Of a stretch of 6,291 bases of DNA, positions 5,975 through 6,291 are shown in pieces (the first letter of the stretch is position 1; each line of letters begins with the position of its first letter). This stretch comes from CAYXVU01 sp964468725 (GTDB lineage: Bacteria; Acidobacteriota; Blastocatellia; UBA7656): contig CAYXVU010000307.1 of the NCBI GenBank assembly GCA_964468725.1, forward strand, positions 1-6,291, in the 5' to 3' direction. The notes under the pieces are model-generated. The model made no database searches and was not told where the DNA came from. It saw only the letters and a list, made by a program, of their open reading frames with translations. The position numbers and the translations under genes are program-made.

Positions 5975-6291
5975 TTACCTCGTCTCGGCGGCCTGCGTTT
6001 CGTCGAAGCGAAACAGGCGTTTGAAATTTGCAGAGGTGAAGCAGCCAACTTCGTCCGCTTCCAACCCGCGCAGCGCGGCCAGACAGCGCGCTGTCTCGAT
6101 CACATAAGCCGGTTCGTTGCGGCGTCCGCGATGGGGAACGGGCGCGAGAAACGGCGCATCCGTTTCAATCAGAATTTTATCGAGCGGCAAAGCCTGCGCG
6201 GTGGCGCGCAGATCATCGGCGCTTTTGAAGGTGACGACGCCGGAGAACGAAATCAGAAATCCGAGCTCAACCGCCGCTTCGGCAAACGCGC
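5975..6291 (-). CDS. tatD: TatD-family metal-dependent deoxyribonuclease, C-terminal part (5' end outside window)
   Basis: The frame is open from the right edge of the window to the TAA at 5975-5977, giving about 104 residues of what is normally a protein of roughly 260. The visible part contains ELGFLISFSGVVTFK, the third TatD signature LPLDKILIETDAPFLAPVPH followed by RGRRNEPAYV, and the terminal helix ANFKRLF. The Asp of ETDAP is a metal ligand in the TIM-barrel active site. Family knowledge: TatD proteins are cytoplasmic Mg-dependent 3'-5' exonucleases linked to DNA repair and nucleic-acid turnover. YcfH and YjjV are close paralogs, so the exact subtype cannot be fixed from the C-terminus alone. 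A TTG at 6190 in this frame is an internal leucine codon, not a start. The gene is the upstream partner of the hypothetical protein. Confidence 0.93.
   Translation of the reverse strand, partial: AFAEAAVELGFLISFSGVVTFKSADDLRATAQALPLDKILIETDAPFLAPVPHRGRRNEPAYVIETARCLAALRGLEADEVGCFTSANFKRLFRFDETQAAETR
5978..5981 (-). promoter_or_regulatory. Ribosome binding site of the hypothetical gene, inside the end of tatD
   Basis: Read leftwards, GAGG overlaps the last sense codons of tatD and lies six bases before the ATG at 5971. This arrangement favours translational coupling of the two genes. Confidence 0.6.

Overview
The window is bacterial chromosomal DNA of moderately high GC. All of it is explained by six protein genes, two of them cut by the window edges, plus short regulatory stretches. 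It contains no tRNA, rRNA, CRISPR array, transposase or phage gene. The gene types are a secreted amidohydrolase, a pair of separate MacB/FtsX-type permeases, a Coq7-like diiron protein, an ICMT-like methyltransferase and TatD. Together they recall Acidobacteriota (Blastocatellia-like) genomes, but that placement rests on general familiarity and is tentative.

Left part (1-898): the 3' end of a membrane methyltransferase of the isoprenylcysteine carboxyl methyltransferase (ICMT)/PEMT type runs rightwards. It meets, tail to tail with a 17-bp gap, a leftward gene for a Coq7-like four-helix diiron protein. Centre (899-3575, leftward): two MacB-type ABC transporter permeases, each about 420-430 residues with a large extracytoplasmic domain and four membrane segments, form an operon that probably reads on into the Coq7-like gene. 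The 121-bp gap between the permeases is almost entirely a 105-bp element with 15-bp inverted-repeat arms and a perfect 7-bp inner hairpin. No ATPase or membrane fusion protein gene is present in the window.

Middle (3576-3775): a 200-bp divergent intergenic region. It carries a good sigma70-like promoter reading left to the permeases and a weaker candidate reading right to the amidohydrolase. Right of it (3776-5350) is an exported, metal-dependent amidohydrolase of the imidazolonepropionase-like group, followed by a likely rho-independent terminator at about 5433-5470.

Right end (5516-6291, leftward): the C-terminal third of a TatD-family nuclease is followed after 3 bp by an unrecognised 151-residue protein. 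Its ribosome binding site lies inside the end of tatD, so the two are probably co-transcribed and translationally coupled.

No clearly new multi-gene system is visible. The points most worth a second look are the structured element between the two permeases, the permease pair without a visible ATPase and linked to a Coq7-like protein, and the unknown protein coupled to tatD.
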